From positions 806,001-870,000 of the forward strand of contig NZ_CP036402.1 of NCBI RefSeq assembly GCF_004322855.1: DNA of 64,000 nt. Reading direction: 5' to 3'. Every line of letters begins with the position of its first letter. Positions within the stretch are counted from its first letter, which is position 1. Source of the stretch: Egibacter rhizosphaerae. GTDB lineage: Bacteria > Actinomycetota > Nitriliruptoria > Euzebyales > Egibacteraceae. Of the stretch, positions 1 through 10,754 are shown piece after piece. The notes beneath the pieces are model-generated. The model searched no databases. It was not told the origin of the DNA and saw only the letters and a program-made list of their open reading frames with translations. Both the position numbers and the translations under genes were made by a program.

Positions 1-697
1 GGCTCTCAGCCGCGCGCTGGAAGCGCGGGGGCTCGCTCACGCGCCGCGCGACGAACGGCACGAGCACGAGAGGGATGAGCACCAGCGCGAGCACCTCGCG
101 GAAGCCCGGATCGGGCAGGGCGACGTCGAGCAGACCCCGCGCCACCGAGATGATCCCGGAGCCGACGGCGTAGGCCCCGCCGATGAACGCGATCGCGGCG
201 CTGCGGTCCCGGCTGCGCGTCTCCTCCGCCGCGATCACCATCGCGACCACGTCGGTGGCCGTCAGCAGTGGCCGGCTGATCGCCAGCAGGGCCACGAGCA
301 CCCAGAACGCCGGTGACCCGGCCGCGAGCGCGGTTGCGAGCAGGCCGACGGCGGTCGTTGCCAGCAAGGTGCGGCGCCGCCCGAACCGATCGGCCAGGCT
401 GGACGCCGGCAGGCTCCCCAGCGACGCCAGCCGCACGATGGCGAACCCGACGCCGAGGGTCGTCAGCGTCAACCCGATCTGTGCCATCGGGTCGTCCGGG
501 GCGTCCGGCATCGGCTCGCCGAACTCGTTGGCGACGTCGGCCGCGATCGCGGTGAAGCCGAATTGCGCGCTGCCGGCGAAGAGGGCGAGCAACCCCGCCG
601 CGACGATCGGCGGGGCGAGCCAGCCCGGACGGGTGAAGCGTCCGGACCCGGTCCCCGGGGTGCGCTCGCTCGGCGTCCGACTCGTCATCCAACCCAT
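1..697 (-). CDS. MFS transporter, N-terminal part (runs off the left edge)
   Basis: This is the first 232 codons of a major facilitator superfamily permease; the rest lies beyond base 1. The translation has hydrophobic helices (WLAPPIVAAGLLALFAG, then a segment around LTLTTLGVGFAIVRLASLG). The MFS signature loop between helices 2 and 3 follows, reading ASSLADRFGRRRTLL, and then further helices. The first codons read MGWMTSRT; ATG 697 and ATG 688 are both possible starts. The cargo cannot be told from this half. The gene is back to back with nothing obvious, and the exported rhodanese on the same strand ends 60 bases upstream, so the two could be cotranscribed. Confidence 0.85.
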   Translation of the reverse strand, partial: MGWMTSRTPSERTPGTGSGRFTRPGWLAPPIVAAGLLALFAGSAQFGFTAIAADVANEFGEPMPDAPDDPMAQIGLTLTTLGVGFAIVRLASLGSLPASSLADRFGRRRTLLATTAVGLLATALAAGSPAFWVLVALLAISRPLLTATDVVAMVIAAEETRSRDRSAAIAFIGGAYAVGSGIISVARGLLDVALPDPGFREVLALVLIPLVLVPFVARRVSEPPRFQRAAES

Positions 698-757
698 CCT
701 GGTGGCCGCAGATGCCGGTTCGGTGTCGGCAAGGAGGCCAGAACCGCTCGTCCGGAA

Positions 758-1144
758 CTACCCGTCCGGAGAGAGTCCGGCCTCGACCAGCTTCTCGTAG
801 CCCCCGATGTTCGTGACGTCGGCGAAGCCCATGGCCGCCATCACGCGCGCGGCATGGCCGCTGCGGTTGCCGGAGCGGCAGTACAGGTAGTAGGGCTCGT
901 CGCGGGGCAGCTCCTCGACGCGCTCGCGGAAGTCCTCCCCCTGCACGTCGATCAGCTCGGCCCCCGAGAGGTGCCCGTCCGCGTACTCGGCAGGGGTCCG
1001 CACGTCGATGAGCCGCGCCGACGCACTGCGTTCGGCGAACTCCGCGGCGCCTTCGGGTTCGGGTAGGTCGCGCGGTGCGTCCGGACCGTCCCCCCGCGAG
1101 GGGACGGTCGCCAACACCAGCGAGGTCACCAGGGCGAGCACCAC
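758..1144 (-). CDS. Exported single-domain rhodanese (sulfurtransferase-like)
   Basis: A 128-residue protein with a short hydrophobic N-terminus (VVLALVTSLVLATV) that acts as a signal peptide or anchor, followed by one rhodanese domain. The landmarks are LIDVRTPAEYADGHL and the active-site loop YCRSGNRSG, in which the Cys would carry the persulfide. Proteins of this kind transfer or detoxify sulfane sulfur outside the membrane; the real acceptor is unknown. I chose GTG 1144 because an AGGAGG box stands 11 bases upstream. Reading further upstream gives only low-complexity, Arg-rich sequence. It may be cotranscribed with the MFS gene downstream. Confidence 0.85.
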   Translation of the reverse strand: MVLALVTSLVLATVPSRGDGPDAPRDLPEPEGAAEFAERSASARLIDVRTPAEYADGHLSGAELIDVQGEDFRERVEELPRDEPYYLYCRSGNRSGHAARVMAAMGFADVTNIGGYEKLVEAGLSPDG

Positions 1145-1481
1145 GATGGCTTCGTCCTCCTGCGCGTGTGGCTTCCGCGTGGTCGGCTCGATCGGGGATC
1201 GAGGGGGCGGACCGGCATCCGGGAGCGTGGCTGCATCGGGGGATGCGACCCGCCGTCGGAGGCGAGTGTGCCCGCTCGACCGCGGGCACGCACGCTCGCA
1301 GCGTCGGAGGGCTCCGTTGTGCCCCGCTCTGTCGCTGCTCGGCTGCCCGGACTCGAGCGGCTCGGGGTAACCACGAAGCGACCCCTTGTGCTTAATTCGA
1401 TTAAGGCCTACGTTCTGCCACCGCGCCGGGCGTTGCCCTAAGCCGGCGCGCTTCTGACCGCCACGATGCGGAGGTCTCGTC
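1145..1481. other. Intergenic region between two divergent genes
   Basis: This 337-base gap separates the rhodanese gene (minus) from the GDPD-PLD gene (plus). Most of it is GC-rich with no convincing reading frame. The exception is a short AT-rich island around 1388-1410 that holds a perfect dyad, listed separately. Both promoters must lie here. Confidence 0.6.
1391..1405. promoter_or_regulatory. AT-rich dyad, candidate operator before the GDPD-PLD gene
   Basis: The sequence CTTAATTCGATTAAG is a perfect inverted repeat with six-base arms. It stands out in very GC-rich surroundings, 77 bases before the start of the exported phosphodiesterase gene. It shares a TTAA/CGAT core with motifs before the Ugp-like importer (10755-10766) and in the lacI/HAD intergenic region (11949-11961). 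I infer a site for the LacI protein at 10818-11828; this is not shown. Confidence 0.45.
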
Positions 1482-4195
1482 ATGCCCTCACGGTCGATCC
1501 CCCACCCACGCCGACTCCTGCTCGCCCTGATGGCAGTAGCGCTGGCCGCGGTACTCGCACCCGCAGCGACCGCCACTGCCGACGACGACGCCGACACCGA
1601 CCGGGTCCGCGTCGGCCCCGCCCCGGGGACTTCCAGAACGTGGCCCACCGCGGTGCTTCCGGCATGGCGCCGGAGAACACGCTGGCCGCCTTCGAGCTCG
1701 CCCTCGACCAGCGGGCGAACTGGATCGAGTTCGACCTCGTGATGACGGCGGACGAGGAGATCGTCATCGTCCACGACACGAGCCTCGCATCGACCACCGA
1801 TGCGCAGGAGGTCTTTCCCGACCGCTCGCCATGGCTGGTCGAGGACTTCACCCTCGAAGAGATCAAGGAGCTGGACGCCGGCTCACACTTCAATCCCCGG
1901 TTCGCGGGCGAGGAGGTGCCCACACTGCGGGAGGCGATCGAGACGATCGGCCAGCGGGCCGGCGTGCAGCTCGACGTCAAGTCGCCGGACCGCTACCCCG
2001 GCATCGAGGAGCGGATCATCGAGGAGCTCGAGGCCGTGCCCGGCTACCTCAACGCGGCCCTCGCCCGCGAGCGGATCCAGGTGCTCGCATTCGATCAAGA
2101 CTGGTTGTTCGACGACTTCGCGCCCGTGGCGCCCGACGGAGTCACGCTCGTGCCGATGTGGGGCGCGGGCAACATCGCCAGCCGCGCCGAGCTCGAGGCG
2201 GTGCGCGACGACACCGACATGATGATCACCGCCTTCGACAACATCGCCAACAACCCGCGGTTGCGCGAGGACCTCGACGACCTCGGCTTCCGCTTCGGGG
2301 TCTACACGCTCAACGAGGCCGAGCCGATGTACGACGCGGTCGACTACGGCGCGAGCGGCATCGCCACGGACTACCCGACGATGCTGCGCGAGCTCGTGGC
2401 GTCGGGCCTGCTCGACCGTGACTTCGATCCGCCCGAGGACGAGACGGAGCGCTACTCGTTCGAGAGCGGGTACTACCAAGTCGAGGTGGTGACGAGCCCA
2501 AGTCCCGAGATCGTGCGGCTCGGCTTCGACCCGGAGGGCGAGGGCAACCACCGCGAGATCCTGAACCCGACGACCCGAGGCACCCTGCCGTTCGTCGGGG
2601 TCGGGCAGTTCAGCCCCGTGGAGCCGCTCGGCCAGCCTGCGGAAGTCGTCGAGGAGGACGATCGGCTCGTGCTCGAGGGCATCCCCGTGGGCGCGGAGCC
2701 GATCACCGTCGACTGGGAGCTCGACTTCGAGGACGAGTGGTTCGACCACGAGATGACGTGGCACGTCGACGGCGAGATCCGCGACGACGTCTACCAGGTG
2801 GGCTGGGGCCTCGACACCGGGCTGCCGTACCTCGGCGACAACGACGTGCTCGACCGTGAGCGCGGCCACGCCATCCCGTTCTCCGACTGGACGATCAACT
2901 GGGACGACGATCTCACCGTCGTCGCCGCCTACGAGGACGATTCCGCGTGGGCCGACGATGACGTCTTCTTCTCGACCGCCCACAACTTCACCGCGTGGAC
3001 GCCGCTGTGGGAGAGCGGTGGTCGCGAGTGGGAGGAGGGCACCTACGAGGGTGGCCGGTGGCGCATCGGCGCCAGCGGTGAGGGTCCGGACGCGGCGTAC
3101 GCCGAGCAGCTGCACGCCGAGCTCAACGGCACCGAGCCCGGCGAACCCGGCGAGCCCGAGCAGATCGAGACCACGTTCAACTCGCCCGGGCTCGACGGGA
3201 CCGCCGACGAGGCGCTCGAACACCGGCTGCGCAACCTGCTCGCCACCGCACCAGCAGGGGCGGAGGTGCACGGCGCCTTCTACACGTTCAGTCGCACGGG
3301 GATGGCCGACGCATTCATCGACGCGGTCGATCGCGGCGTCGACGTGCAACTGTTGCTTGACAACTCCAACGTCCACGACGACGGGGAGCTGTGGGCCGCC
3401 CCACAGCAACTGGTCGACGAGATCCCCGACCGCGTGACGATCTGCAACGAGGACGAGCGCGACGGGCGCACGCCCGGCTGCATCGGCGACAACATCAACC
3501 ACAACAAGTTCGTGCTGTTCTCCGAGCTGGGTGACGGCAGCGAGGACGTCGTGCTGCAGTCCACGGCCAATCCCACCAACCCGCAGCTGCACGAGCACAA
3601 CGCGACGGTGCTCGTCCGCGACGACGCGACCCTGTACGACGGCTTCCGTACGTACTGGGACGACCTGGCCACCCAGGAGATCGACCTGGACTACGGCTGG
3701 GAGGTCGAGGGTGACACCGCCACGGCGGAGTTCTTCCCGCGGGCGGACGGGGACCCGTACCTCGAGATCCTCGACGACGTCGTGTGCACCGAGGACAGCG
3801 AGCTCCGGGTCGCGGCCTCGTACTGGTCCAGCGCCCGGACCGAGGTCGCCGAGCGCTTCGGTGAACTGGTCGACGAGGGGTGTGACGTCGCGGCCGTTGT
3901 ACAGGACGCCGACTACAGCGAGGATGTCGTCGACGTCCTCGAGGACGGCGGGGTCGCGGTGACGCCGTTCGACCGGGACGCCGAGGCAGCGGTGCATCTC
4001 AAGGACCTGCTCATCGAGTCCGAGTTCGCCGACGGGGAGGAGCGCGGGGTCGTGTGGACCGGCTCGCACAACCTCAACGGCACCTCGTTGCGGCAGAATG
4101 ACGAGGTACTGCTGTCGGTCGAGGACGACGACGTGCACGCCGAGTTCCGTGAGAACTGGGCGCACGTGCAGGAGCAGGCCGCAGCGACGCAGTAG
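1482..4195 (+). CDS. Exported glycerophosphodiester phosphodiesterase fused to a PLD-like domain (frameshifted)
   Basis: The ATG at 1482 follows a GGAGG box and opens a clear signal peptide (RRLLLALMAVALAAVLAPAATATA). The frame then breaks near 1617-1624 in CCCCGGGG; one extra base would join it to the rest and give a 904-residue protein. The GDPD domain (about residues 50-310) shows HRGASGMAPENTLAAFE, IEFD and VHD. A beta-rich acidic linker follows. The C-terminal PLD-like domain (about 565-900) has NHNKF and VHLKD with GSHNLNG, although the HKD aspartates are not conserved. Expected role: cleavage of exported phospholipid or teichoic-type phosphodiesters outside the cell, feeding the importer at 5098-9452. 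The lesion may be an assembly error in a G run or a real null mutation. Confidence 0.82.
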
Positions 4196-4213
4196 CGGAC
4201 CGGTTGGCTGACG

Positions 4214-4241
4214 GCGCGCCCGGGCTGCGGCCCGGGCGCGC
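4214..4241 (+). terminator. Strong hairpin after the GDPD-PLD gene
   Basis: A 12-base-pair GC stem (GCGCGCCCGGGC with its complement) closes on a four-base loop, 18 bases after the stop codon of the phosphodiesterase gene. There is no clear T tract, which is common in such GC-rich genomes. Confidence 0.6.
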
Positions 4242-4277
4242 TCGTGTCGCGTGCGGGACGAGGGGAAGGGTGGGCCG

Positions 4278-5105
4278 ATGGCGACGATCGGGTTCTCCAG
4301 CTGGGCCTTCCCCGACGACCCGGCGGAGGCGGCGATCGAGGTAGCCCACACCGAAGGGTTCGACGCCCTCGAGTTCGCCTTCCTCACCGAGGGACTGTGG
4401 CAGGGTGAGCACGTGCCGAGGCCGGCGCACGCGGCGCGGCTCGGCGCCGCCTGCGGGGACCTGCGACGCTCGGTGCATGCGCCGATCGAGCCCATGGCGC
4501 TCGCCAGCCCCGACGCCGCGGAGCGGCGCGAGAGCGGCGACCTGCTCGCCCGCAGCATCGAGGCCGCGGCGGCCCTGGCGGCCGAGGTGGTGGTGGTCCA
4601 TCTGCGCCACGGGCGCGAGGCCCCACGGCCGGAGTGGCTGCGTCTGGCCCTCGAGCCGCTGGCATGGTGTGGCGAGCTCGCCCGCGACGCGGGGGTCGTC
4701 CTCGGGGTGGAGAACTACGGAGTGGGCGCCGATCACGCGGATGGCGACTATGCCGCGCTCGTGGCAGCGATCGACGAGCTCGACCACCCCGCGGTGGCGA
4801 TGACCTTCGACACCGGGCACGCCCACGTGCACCTCGAGGGGTCCGGCGCCGTCCCGCGCGCCGCGCAGCACTTCGGGGCCCGGGTCGCGCACTACCACGT
4901 GCACGACAACCTCGGCGTCGAGGACGATCATCTCGCCATCGGCGACGGCTCCGCGGACCTCGTCGGTCTCGTGCCGGGCTGGGCCGACGGGTTCGACGGG
5001 ATGGTGATCCTCGAGATCTTCCCGTTCCGCGTCAACGACGTGCGACCGGGCCTGCGGCGCAGCCGCGACACCCTCCGCGCCTGGTTGCGGGGCTCGGCTA
5101 CTTGA
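4278..5105 (+). CDS. Sugar phosphate isomerase/epimerase-like TIM-barrel protein
   Basis: A 275-residue protein of the xylose-isomerase-like TIM-barrel superfamily (AP endonuclease family 2). It starts MATIGFSSWAFPDDP. Typical strand ends with metal-binding residues are visible: VVVVHLRHG, GVENYG, MTFDTGHAHVHLEG, HYHVHDN and ILEIFPF. It should bind a divalent metal through these Glu, Asp and His residues. The ATG at 4278 has a GGGGAAGGG box upstream. It lies between the phosphodiesterase and the importer, and its last 8 bases overlap the convergent permease gene. A role in processing the imported sugar or polyol is likely, but the substrate cannot be read from sequence. Confidence 0.8.
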   Translation: MATIGFSSWAFPDDPAEAAIEVAHTEGFDALEFAFLTEGLWQGEHVPRPAHAARLGAACGDLRRSVHAPIEPMALASPDAAERRESGDLLARSIEAAAALAAEVVVVHLRHGREAPRPEWLRLALEPLAWCGELARDAGVVLGVENYGVGADHADGDYAALVAAIDELDHPAVAMTFDTGHAHVHLEGSGAVPRAAQHFGARVAHYHVHDNLGVEDDHLAIGDGSADLVGLVPGWADGFDGMVILEIFPFRVNDVRPGLRRSRDTLRAWLRGSAT

Positions 5106-5955
5106 TCCCCGACCGCAGGAAGTTCTGGATGAACGCTCGCTGGGCGACCAGGAAGAGGGCCAGCAGCGGCAGCACCGTGATCACCGTGCCGGCGGTCAGC
5201 GCGGTGAAGTTGATGCCGATCTCTGGGGACAGGAATCGGTAGATCCCGACGGTGATCGGTCGCGACTCGACAGATTGGGTGATCACGAGGGGCCACAGAA
5301 AGTTGTTCCAGTGAAAGCTCACCGACACGAGCCCGAAGGCGATGATCGTGGGCCGCGCCACCGGCACGTACACCTTCCAGAGGATCTCGAGCCGACTGGC
5401 TCCTTCGACCTCGGCGGCCTCGACCAGCTCGAGCGGCACCGACTTGAACGACTGCCGGAGCAGGAAGATGAAGAACGCGCTCGCCAGATAGGGCAAGCCG
5501 ATCCCGGCCAGGGTGTCGGCCAGGCCGAGATTCGCGACTAGGCGGAAGTTCTCACCGAGCAGCACCTCGGGGAAGATCATCAACTGCAACAGCACGAGCG
5601 TGAACATGAAGTTGTGCAGGGGGAAGCGGTAGCGGGCGAACGCGTAGGCCGCCAGCGACCCGAGGATGATCTGCCCGGCGCTCAGCCCGATCACGAGCAC
5701 GGTCGTGTTGAAGTAGAAGCGGTCGAAGGGAGCGGTGTTCCACACCGTGACGAGGTTGTCGAACGTCCACCCGGTGAACGGTTGGAAGCTCAACGCGACC
5801 TCGGTCTCGCGGAACGCTGCCCAGAAGATGTAGGCGAGCGGCGCGAGCCACAGCAACGCTATCAGCCAGGCGGCCAGCACTTCGAGCCGCGTGGCCGTGC
5901 GCTCCCAGCGGGCGATCCGGCGGGCGCGGTCGGGGGTGACGAAGGTGTCGCTCAT
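5098..5955 (-). CDS. Carbohydrate ABC transporter permease (UgpE/MalG type)
   Basis: A 285-residue inner-membrane permease with about six helices, last in the importer operon. After a short cytoplasmic tail, the first helix is LAAWLIALLWLAPLAYIFWAAF. The ATPase-contact EAA loop reads ELVEAAEVEGASRLEILWKVYVP and is followed by RPTIIAFGLVSV. It pairs with the permease at 5967-6914, 11 bases upstream. The family imports sugars or glycerol-3-phosphate-type solutes. The neighbouring phosphodiesterases and phosphatase favour glycerophosphodiesters or glycerol-3-phosphate. Confidence 0.88.
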   Translation of the reverse strand: MSDTFVTPDRARRIARWERTATRLEVLAAWLIALLWLAPLAYIFWAAFRETEVALSFQPFTGWTFDNLVTVWNTAPFDRFYFNTTVLVIGLSAGQIILGSLAAYAFARYRFPLHNFMFTLVLLQLMIFPEVLLGENFRLVANLGLADTLAGIGLPYLASAFFIFLLRQSFKSVPLELVEAAEVEGASRLEILWKVYVPVARPTIIAFGLVSVSFHWNNFLWPLVITQSVESRPITVGIYRFLSPEIGINFTALTAGTVITVLPLLALFLVAQRAFIQNFLRSGIK

Positions 5956-5966
5956 CGGCCGGCCCC

Positions 5967-6914
5967 TCAGCGGTAGTGGATGCGCTTGTCGAACATCCGG
6001 ATCTGGATGACCGCCAGCACCACGAGGATCAGCACGAGGACCGCGGTCATGGCCGCGGCGAACTCGGGGTTCCGGTTCGGGAACGCCTGCAGGTAGATGT
6101 TGTACAGCAGCAGGTTGCTCGCGTTGTTCGGCCCGCCTTGGGTCATCACGAAGATGAAATCGATCTGCTTGAAGCTGTTCGCGACGCCGACGATCGAGGT
6201 GAACAGGGTGGTCGGCAGGAGCAGCGGGAAGGTGATTCGTCGGAAGTGCGTCCACCGGCCGGTGCCCTCGAGCTTGCTCGCCTCGTTGAGCTCGGGGGAG
6301 ATCGTCTGCAACCCGGCGAGGTAGAACAACATGAAGAAGCCGGCCTCCTTCCAGACCATCACCACCATGAGCGCGGGCAGGACCGTGGTGGGGTTGCCGA
6401 GCCAGTTCTGCCCTGGCAGCCCGAGCCCCTGGGCGATCGCGTTGATGAGCCCGAAGTTGGGCTGGTAGAAGGCCAACCAGATCGCTGCCGCGGCCACCAC
6501 CGGCAGCATCGCCGGCGTGAAGAACGCCATTCGCAGGAACCCACGAGCGCGAATCTCGCGATCGACCAGCACGGCCATCAGCATGGCGATCGCCAGGCTG
6601 ATCGGCACCGTCACCAACGAGAACACGAGGTTGTTCCGCAGGCTCTGCAGAAAGACCCCGTCGCCGACCATCCGCTCGTAGTTGGCCGGGCCGATCGAAG
6701 CGCCGATGCCCGGCTCCTGCAGGCTCGTCCAGATCGTCGTGATCATCGGCAGGACGCTGAAGCCCAGCAGGATGATCATCGCCGGCGTGATCAGCAGCCA
6801 GGCGAACATCCCGTTGGGGATCCGACGCAACGCGCTCAGCGGCGTGCGTCGCGGCATCCCGAGCTCGCCGCCCGCGGGGGTGCCGGCCGGACGGTCGGTG
6901 GTGGGGGCAGCCAT
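5967..6914 (-). CDS. Carbohydrate ABC transporter permease (UgpA/MalF type)
   Basis: A 315-residue integral membrane subunit. The first helix is FAWLLITPAMIILLGFSVLP and the EAA loop reads ELNEASKLEGTGRWTHFRRITFP. The end (LVLILVVLAVIQIRMFDKRIHYR) is typical of MalF-like partners in this family. The ATG at 6914 (MAAPTTDRP) is the best start; longer readings run into Pro/Arg-rich sequence. It follows the binding-protein gene after a 79-base gap that holds a large hairpin, and is followed closely by its partner permease. Confidence 0.88.
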   Translation of the reverse strand: MAAPTTDRPAGTPAGGELGMPRRTPLSALRRIPNGMFAWLLITPAMIILLGFSVLPMITTIWTSLQEPGIGASIGPANYERMVGDGVFLQSLRNNLVFSLVTVPISLAIAMLMAVLVDREIRARGFLRMAFFTPAMLPVVAAAAIWLAFYQPNFGLINAIAQGLGLPGQNWLGNPTTVLPALMVVMVWKEAGFFMLFYLAGLQTISPELNEASKLEGTGRWTHFRRITFPLLLPTTLFTSIVGVANSFKQIDFIFVMTQGGPNNASNLLLYNIYLQAFPNRNPEFAAAMTAVLVLILVVLAVIQIRMFDKRIHYR

Positions 6915-6937
6915 CGGGGGACTCCCGGGGTGAAGGC

Positions 6938-6971
6938 CGGTGGGCCCGTGACGCGCTCCACGGGCCCACCG
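6938..6971 (-). terminator. Intra-operon hairpin between binding protein and permeases
   Basis: A perfect 13-base-pair stem (CGGTGGGCCCGTG and its complement) with an eight-base loop sits between the binding-protein gene and the first permease gene. Such elements often reduce read-through or protect the upstream message, so that more binding protein than permease is made. It is not followed by a T tract. Confidence 0.6.
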
Positions 6972-6993
6972 ACGCCGTCGGTGCTGGGTCGGG

Positions 6994-8334
6994 CTAGCGG
7001 TAGGGCTCGAGCACCTCGTTGGCGCGCTCGTCGATGTCGGCGAGTGCCTCCTCGGGCGATTGCTCACCCGTGACGGCGGCCTGGAGGCCGTCGTTCACGA
7101 TGTCGTAGACCTCGCCCCGCTGGTACGTCGACAGCTCCCGAACGGTGTCACCCAGCTGGTCCCTGGCCACCTCGGCCTCGGGGAAGTCCTCGACGTACTC
7201 CTGCATCTGGTCGGTCTCCCACGCCTCCGGGGAAGGGGCCACGTAGCCCGTCTCGATGCTCCACTCGGCGGCCTGTTCAGGCTGGGTGAGGAAGCGGATC
7301 AGCTGGAAGGCCGCCCGCTGTTCCTCCTCCGGAGCACCCTCGAAGATGTAGAAGTTGCCACCTCCGGTGGGTGAACCCGGCTCGACGTTCTCCGGCATCG
7401 GCGCGACGCCGAAGTCGAAGGGGGCGTCGTCGCGGATGCTCGCCAGGTTCCCGGTGGTCGTCCAGATGATCGCGGTCTCTTCCTGGAGGAAGTCCTCGGG
7501 GGTGGTGCCCCAGTCCACGACCCCCGGTGGGTGCACGCCGTGCTCGTCGTTCAGCGAGTGCCAGAACTCGAGCGCCTCCACGACCTCGGGCTGGTCGTAG
7601 TAGACCTCGTTGCCCTCGTCGTTCACGATCTCCACGCCCATCTGGGTGGTGAAGGTCTGGAACAGCCAGTAGGGGAACCCACTGGAAGGCATCTGCACGC
7701 CCCACTCGACATCGGAGCCCTCTTGGACCTGGGCGGACATATCGACCAGTTCGTCCCAGGTCCCCGGTGGCTGCTCGGGGTCGAGTCCGGCCTCCTCGAA
7801 CGCGTCCTTGTTGTAGTACTGCACGATCGTGGACCGCTGGAACGGGATGCCCCAGGTGGTGCCCTCGCCGTCGCGGCTGTTGAGCATGAACTCGTCGTAG
7901 AACGAGTCCAGCCACTCCTCCTCGTCCTCGTCGGTCACGAGCTCGTCGAAGGGCACGATCAGATCGTCGTCGATCAACGAGAACATGTCGGTGGACAGCA
8001 GCACGGTCGTCGCCGGGACGTCACCGGCGTCGATCGCGCTCTGGGCTTGGACGATCGTGTCGTCGTAGTTCCCGGAGTAGACCGGGTTGACCTGGATCTC
8101 CGGGTGCTCTGCCTCGAAGTCGGCCACGAGGCCGTCGACCACGTCCTCGAGCGGCCCACCGACCGCGATCGGGTAGTACATGGTGATCTCGACGGGATCG
8201 TCCTCGGTGGCCTCGTCGAGGGTGTCCTGTCCCGCCTCACCGGCCTCGTCCTCGCCACAAGCCGCCGCGAGCAGGCCGAGGCCCGCGAGCACGGCGAGCA
8301 GAGCAAGGTGCCGGCGGATTCGGATCCGCTGCAT
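6994..8334 (-). CDS. ABC transporter substrate-binding lipoprotein (UgpB-like family)
   Basis: A cluster 1-type extracellular solute-binding protein of 446 residues. The signal peptide ends in a lipobox (LGLLAAAC), so Cys would be lipid-modified and the protein anchored to the outer face of the membrane. The mature part is rich in Asp and Glu. Sequences such as WGIPFQRSTIVQYYNKDAFEEAGLDP and a C-terminal AFQLIRFLTQPEQAAEW block are typical of the family. Three ATGs lie close together (8343, 8340, 8334); I took 8334 because the GAAGGG box is then nine bases away. The ATPase gene stop overlaps these starts, so translation is probably coupled. Confidence 0.9.
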   Translation of the reverse strand: MQRIRIRRHLALLAVLAGLGLLAAACGEDEAGEAGQDTLDEATEDDPVEITMYYPIAVGGPLEDVVDGLVADFEAEHPEIQVNPVYSGNYDDTIVQAQSAIDAGDVPATTVLLSTDMFSLIDDDLIVPFDELVTDEDEEEWLDSFYDEFMLNSRDGEGTTWGIPFQRSTIVQYYNKDAFEEAGLDPEQPPGTWDELVDMSAQVQEGSDVEWGVQMPSSGFPYWLFQTFTTQMGVEIVNDEGNEVYYDQPEVVEALEFWHSLNDEHGVHPPGVVDWGTTPEDFLQEETAIIWTTTGNLASIRDDAPFDFGVAPMPENVEPGSPTGGGNFYIFEGAPEEEQRAAFQLIRFLTQPEQAAEWSIETGYVAPSPEAWETDQMQEYVEDFPEAEVARDQLGDTVRELSTYQRGEVYDIVNDGLQAAVTGEQSPEEALADIDERANEVLEPYR

Positions 8335-8339
8335 GTTCA

Positions 8340-9452
<1,113 letters not shown>

Positions 9453-9594
9453 GTGCGCCCAGACCTCTCTCGGGACCGCTGGTTGGGGGTCCAGCGGGCG
9501 CTCGGGGGTCATCGCCACCACAGCTCTCGTGCCCCGCATGAACGCGCCGGGGATTGTGCCACGACCACCCCTCCGAGCTCGTGGAAAAGGGACT

Positions 9595-10686
9595 CTAGTG
9601 TCCTGAGTCGGAGATTCGTTGGCAATATTCGGAGAGGGCGTGGAGGATCTCGTCGGCGGTCTTGTGCCACGCGTACGGGCGGGGGTTCTCGTTCCACGTG
9701 GCGATCCAGTCGCGGATGTCGGATTCGAGGGCTTGCACCGAGGTGTGGGTGCTGCGCTGCAGCAGTTTGGTGGTCAGCTCGGCGAACCAGCGCTCGACGA
9801 GGTTGAGCCAGCTGGCGCCGGTGGGCGTGAAGTGCAGGTGGAAGCGCGGGTGGCGCAGCAGCCAGCGTTGGATCTCTGGGGTCTTGTGGGTGGCGTAGTT
9901 GTCCAGCACCAGGTGCACGTCGAGGTGGTCGGGCACCTCGGCGTCGATCTGGTTGAGGAACGTCTTGAACTCGGCGGCGCGGTGGCGGCGGCGGTGCTGG
10001 CCGATGACCTTGCCGGTGGCCAGGTCCAAGGCGGCGAACAGGCTGGTGGTGCCGTGGCGGACGTAGTCGTGGGTGGCCCGCTGGGGGGTGCCCGGCAGCA
10101 GCGGGAACACCGGCTGGGTGCGGTCGAGCGCCTGGGTCTGGGACTTCTCGTCCACGCACAGCACGACCGCGCGCTCGGGCGGGTCGAGGTAGAGCCCGAC
10201 GATGTCTCTGACCTTGTCGATGAAGTCGGGGTCGGTGGAGACCTTGAACGTCTCGGTCAGGTGCGGCTTGAGGCCGAACGCGCGCCAGATGCGGCTGACT
10301 GCCGTCTGCGACATGCCCGCCGCGGCGGCCATCGACCGCGTCGACCAGTGCGTGGCATCCGGCGGGGCCTCCTCCAAGGTCTTGGTGATCACCCGCTCGA
10401 CGTCGGCGTCGGTGATCTGGCGGGGCGCGCCCGGCCGCGGCGCATCCGCCAACGCGTCCACACCGCCAGCGACGAACCGTCGCCGCCACTTGCCCACCGT
10501 CGCCTCGCTGACGCCCAGCTCGGCGGCGACCTCCCGGTTCGACGCGCCCCTCGCGCACGCCAGCACGATCCGCGAGCGCTGCGCCAACCGCTGCGACGTC
10601 TTGGGACGGCGCGCCCACCGCTCGAGCGTCGCCCGGTCCTCATCGGACAGCTCCAACGTGGCCTTTGGCCTGCCACGAGCCGCCAT
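9595..10686 (-). CDS. IS630-family transposase (first copy)
   Basis: An apparently intact 363-residue transposase. The N-terminus has helix-turn-helix segments ([20 protein letters not shown]). The DDE catalytic core shows [20 protein letters not shown] and [10 protein letters not shown], giving Asp, Asp and Glu. I chose ATG 10686 (MAARGRPK) because GAGAGG lies seven bases upstream. The stop codon TAG is completed by the TA target duplication at the element's edge. The second transposase at 26109-27191 is a relative, not an identical copy. Confidence 0.9.
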   Translation of the reverse strand: MAARGRPKATLELSDEDRATLERWARRPKTSQRLAQRSRIVLACARGASNREVAAELGVSEATVGKWRRRFVAGGVDALADAPRPGAPRQITDADVERVITKTLEEAPPDATHWSTRSMAAAAGMSQTAVSRIWRAFGLKPHLTETFKVSTDPDFIDKVRDIVGLYLDPPERAVVLCVDEKSQTQALDRTQPVFPLLPGTPQRATHDYVRHGTTSLFAALDLATGKVIGQHRRRHRAAEFKTFLNQIDAEVPDHLDVHLVLDNYATHKTPEIQRWLLRHPRFHLHFTPTGASWLNLVERWFAELTTKLLQRSTHTSVQALESDIRDWIATWNENPRPYAWHKTADEILHALSEYCQRISDSGH

Positions 10687-10754
10687 CGCCCATCCTCTCA
10701 TCGGAGGAAGGGATCGTACCACATTATGCAACGAACTTACGATTCAGGACACTA
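9596..10754 (-). mobile_element. IS630-type insertion sequence between lacI and the importer operon
   Basis: The element runs between TA dinucleotides at 9596-9597 and 10753-10754, the target duplication expected for the IS630 family. The ends are inverted repeats beginning GTGTCCTGA; over the first 24 bases about 20 match (left GAGTCGG..., right GAATCGT..., then TTCGTTG on both). Only the transposase lies inside. It separates the ABC ATPase gene from the upstream regulator gene. Confidence 0.88.

Noticed and set aside
1883-4558. A long open frame (891 codons) opposite the GDPD-PLD gene on the minus strand
   Set aside because: It is a shadow of high-GC codon bias. The plus strand carries clear catalytic motifs, and the antisense translation has none.
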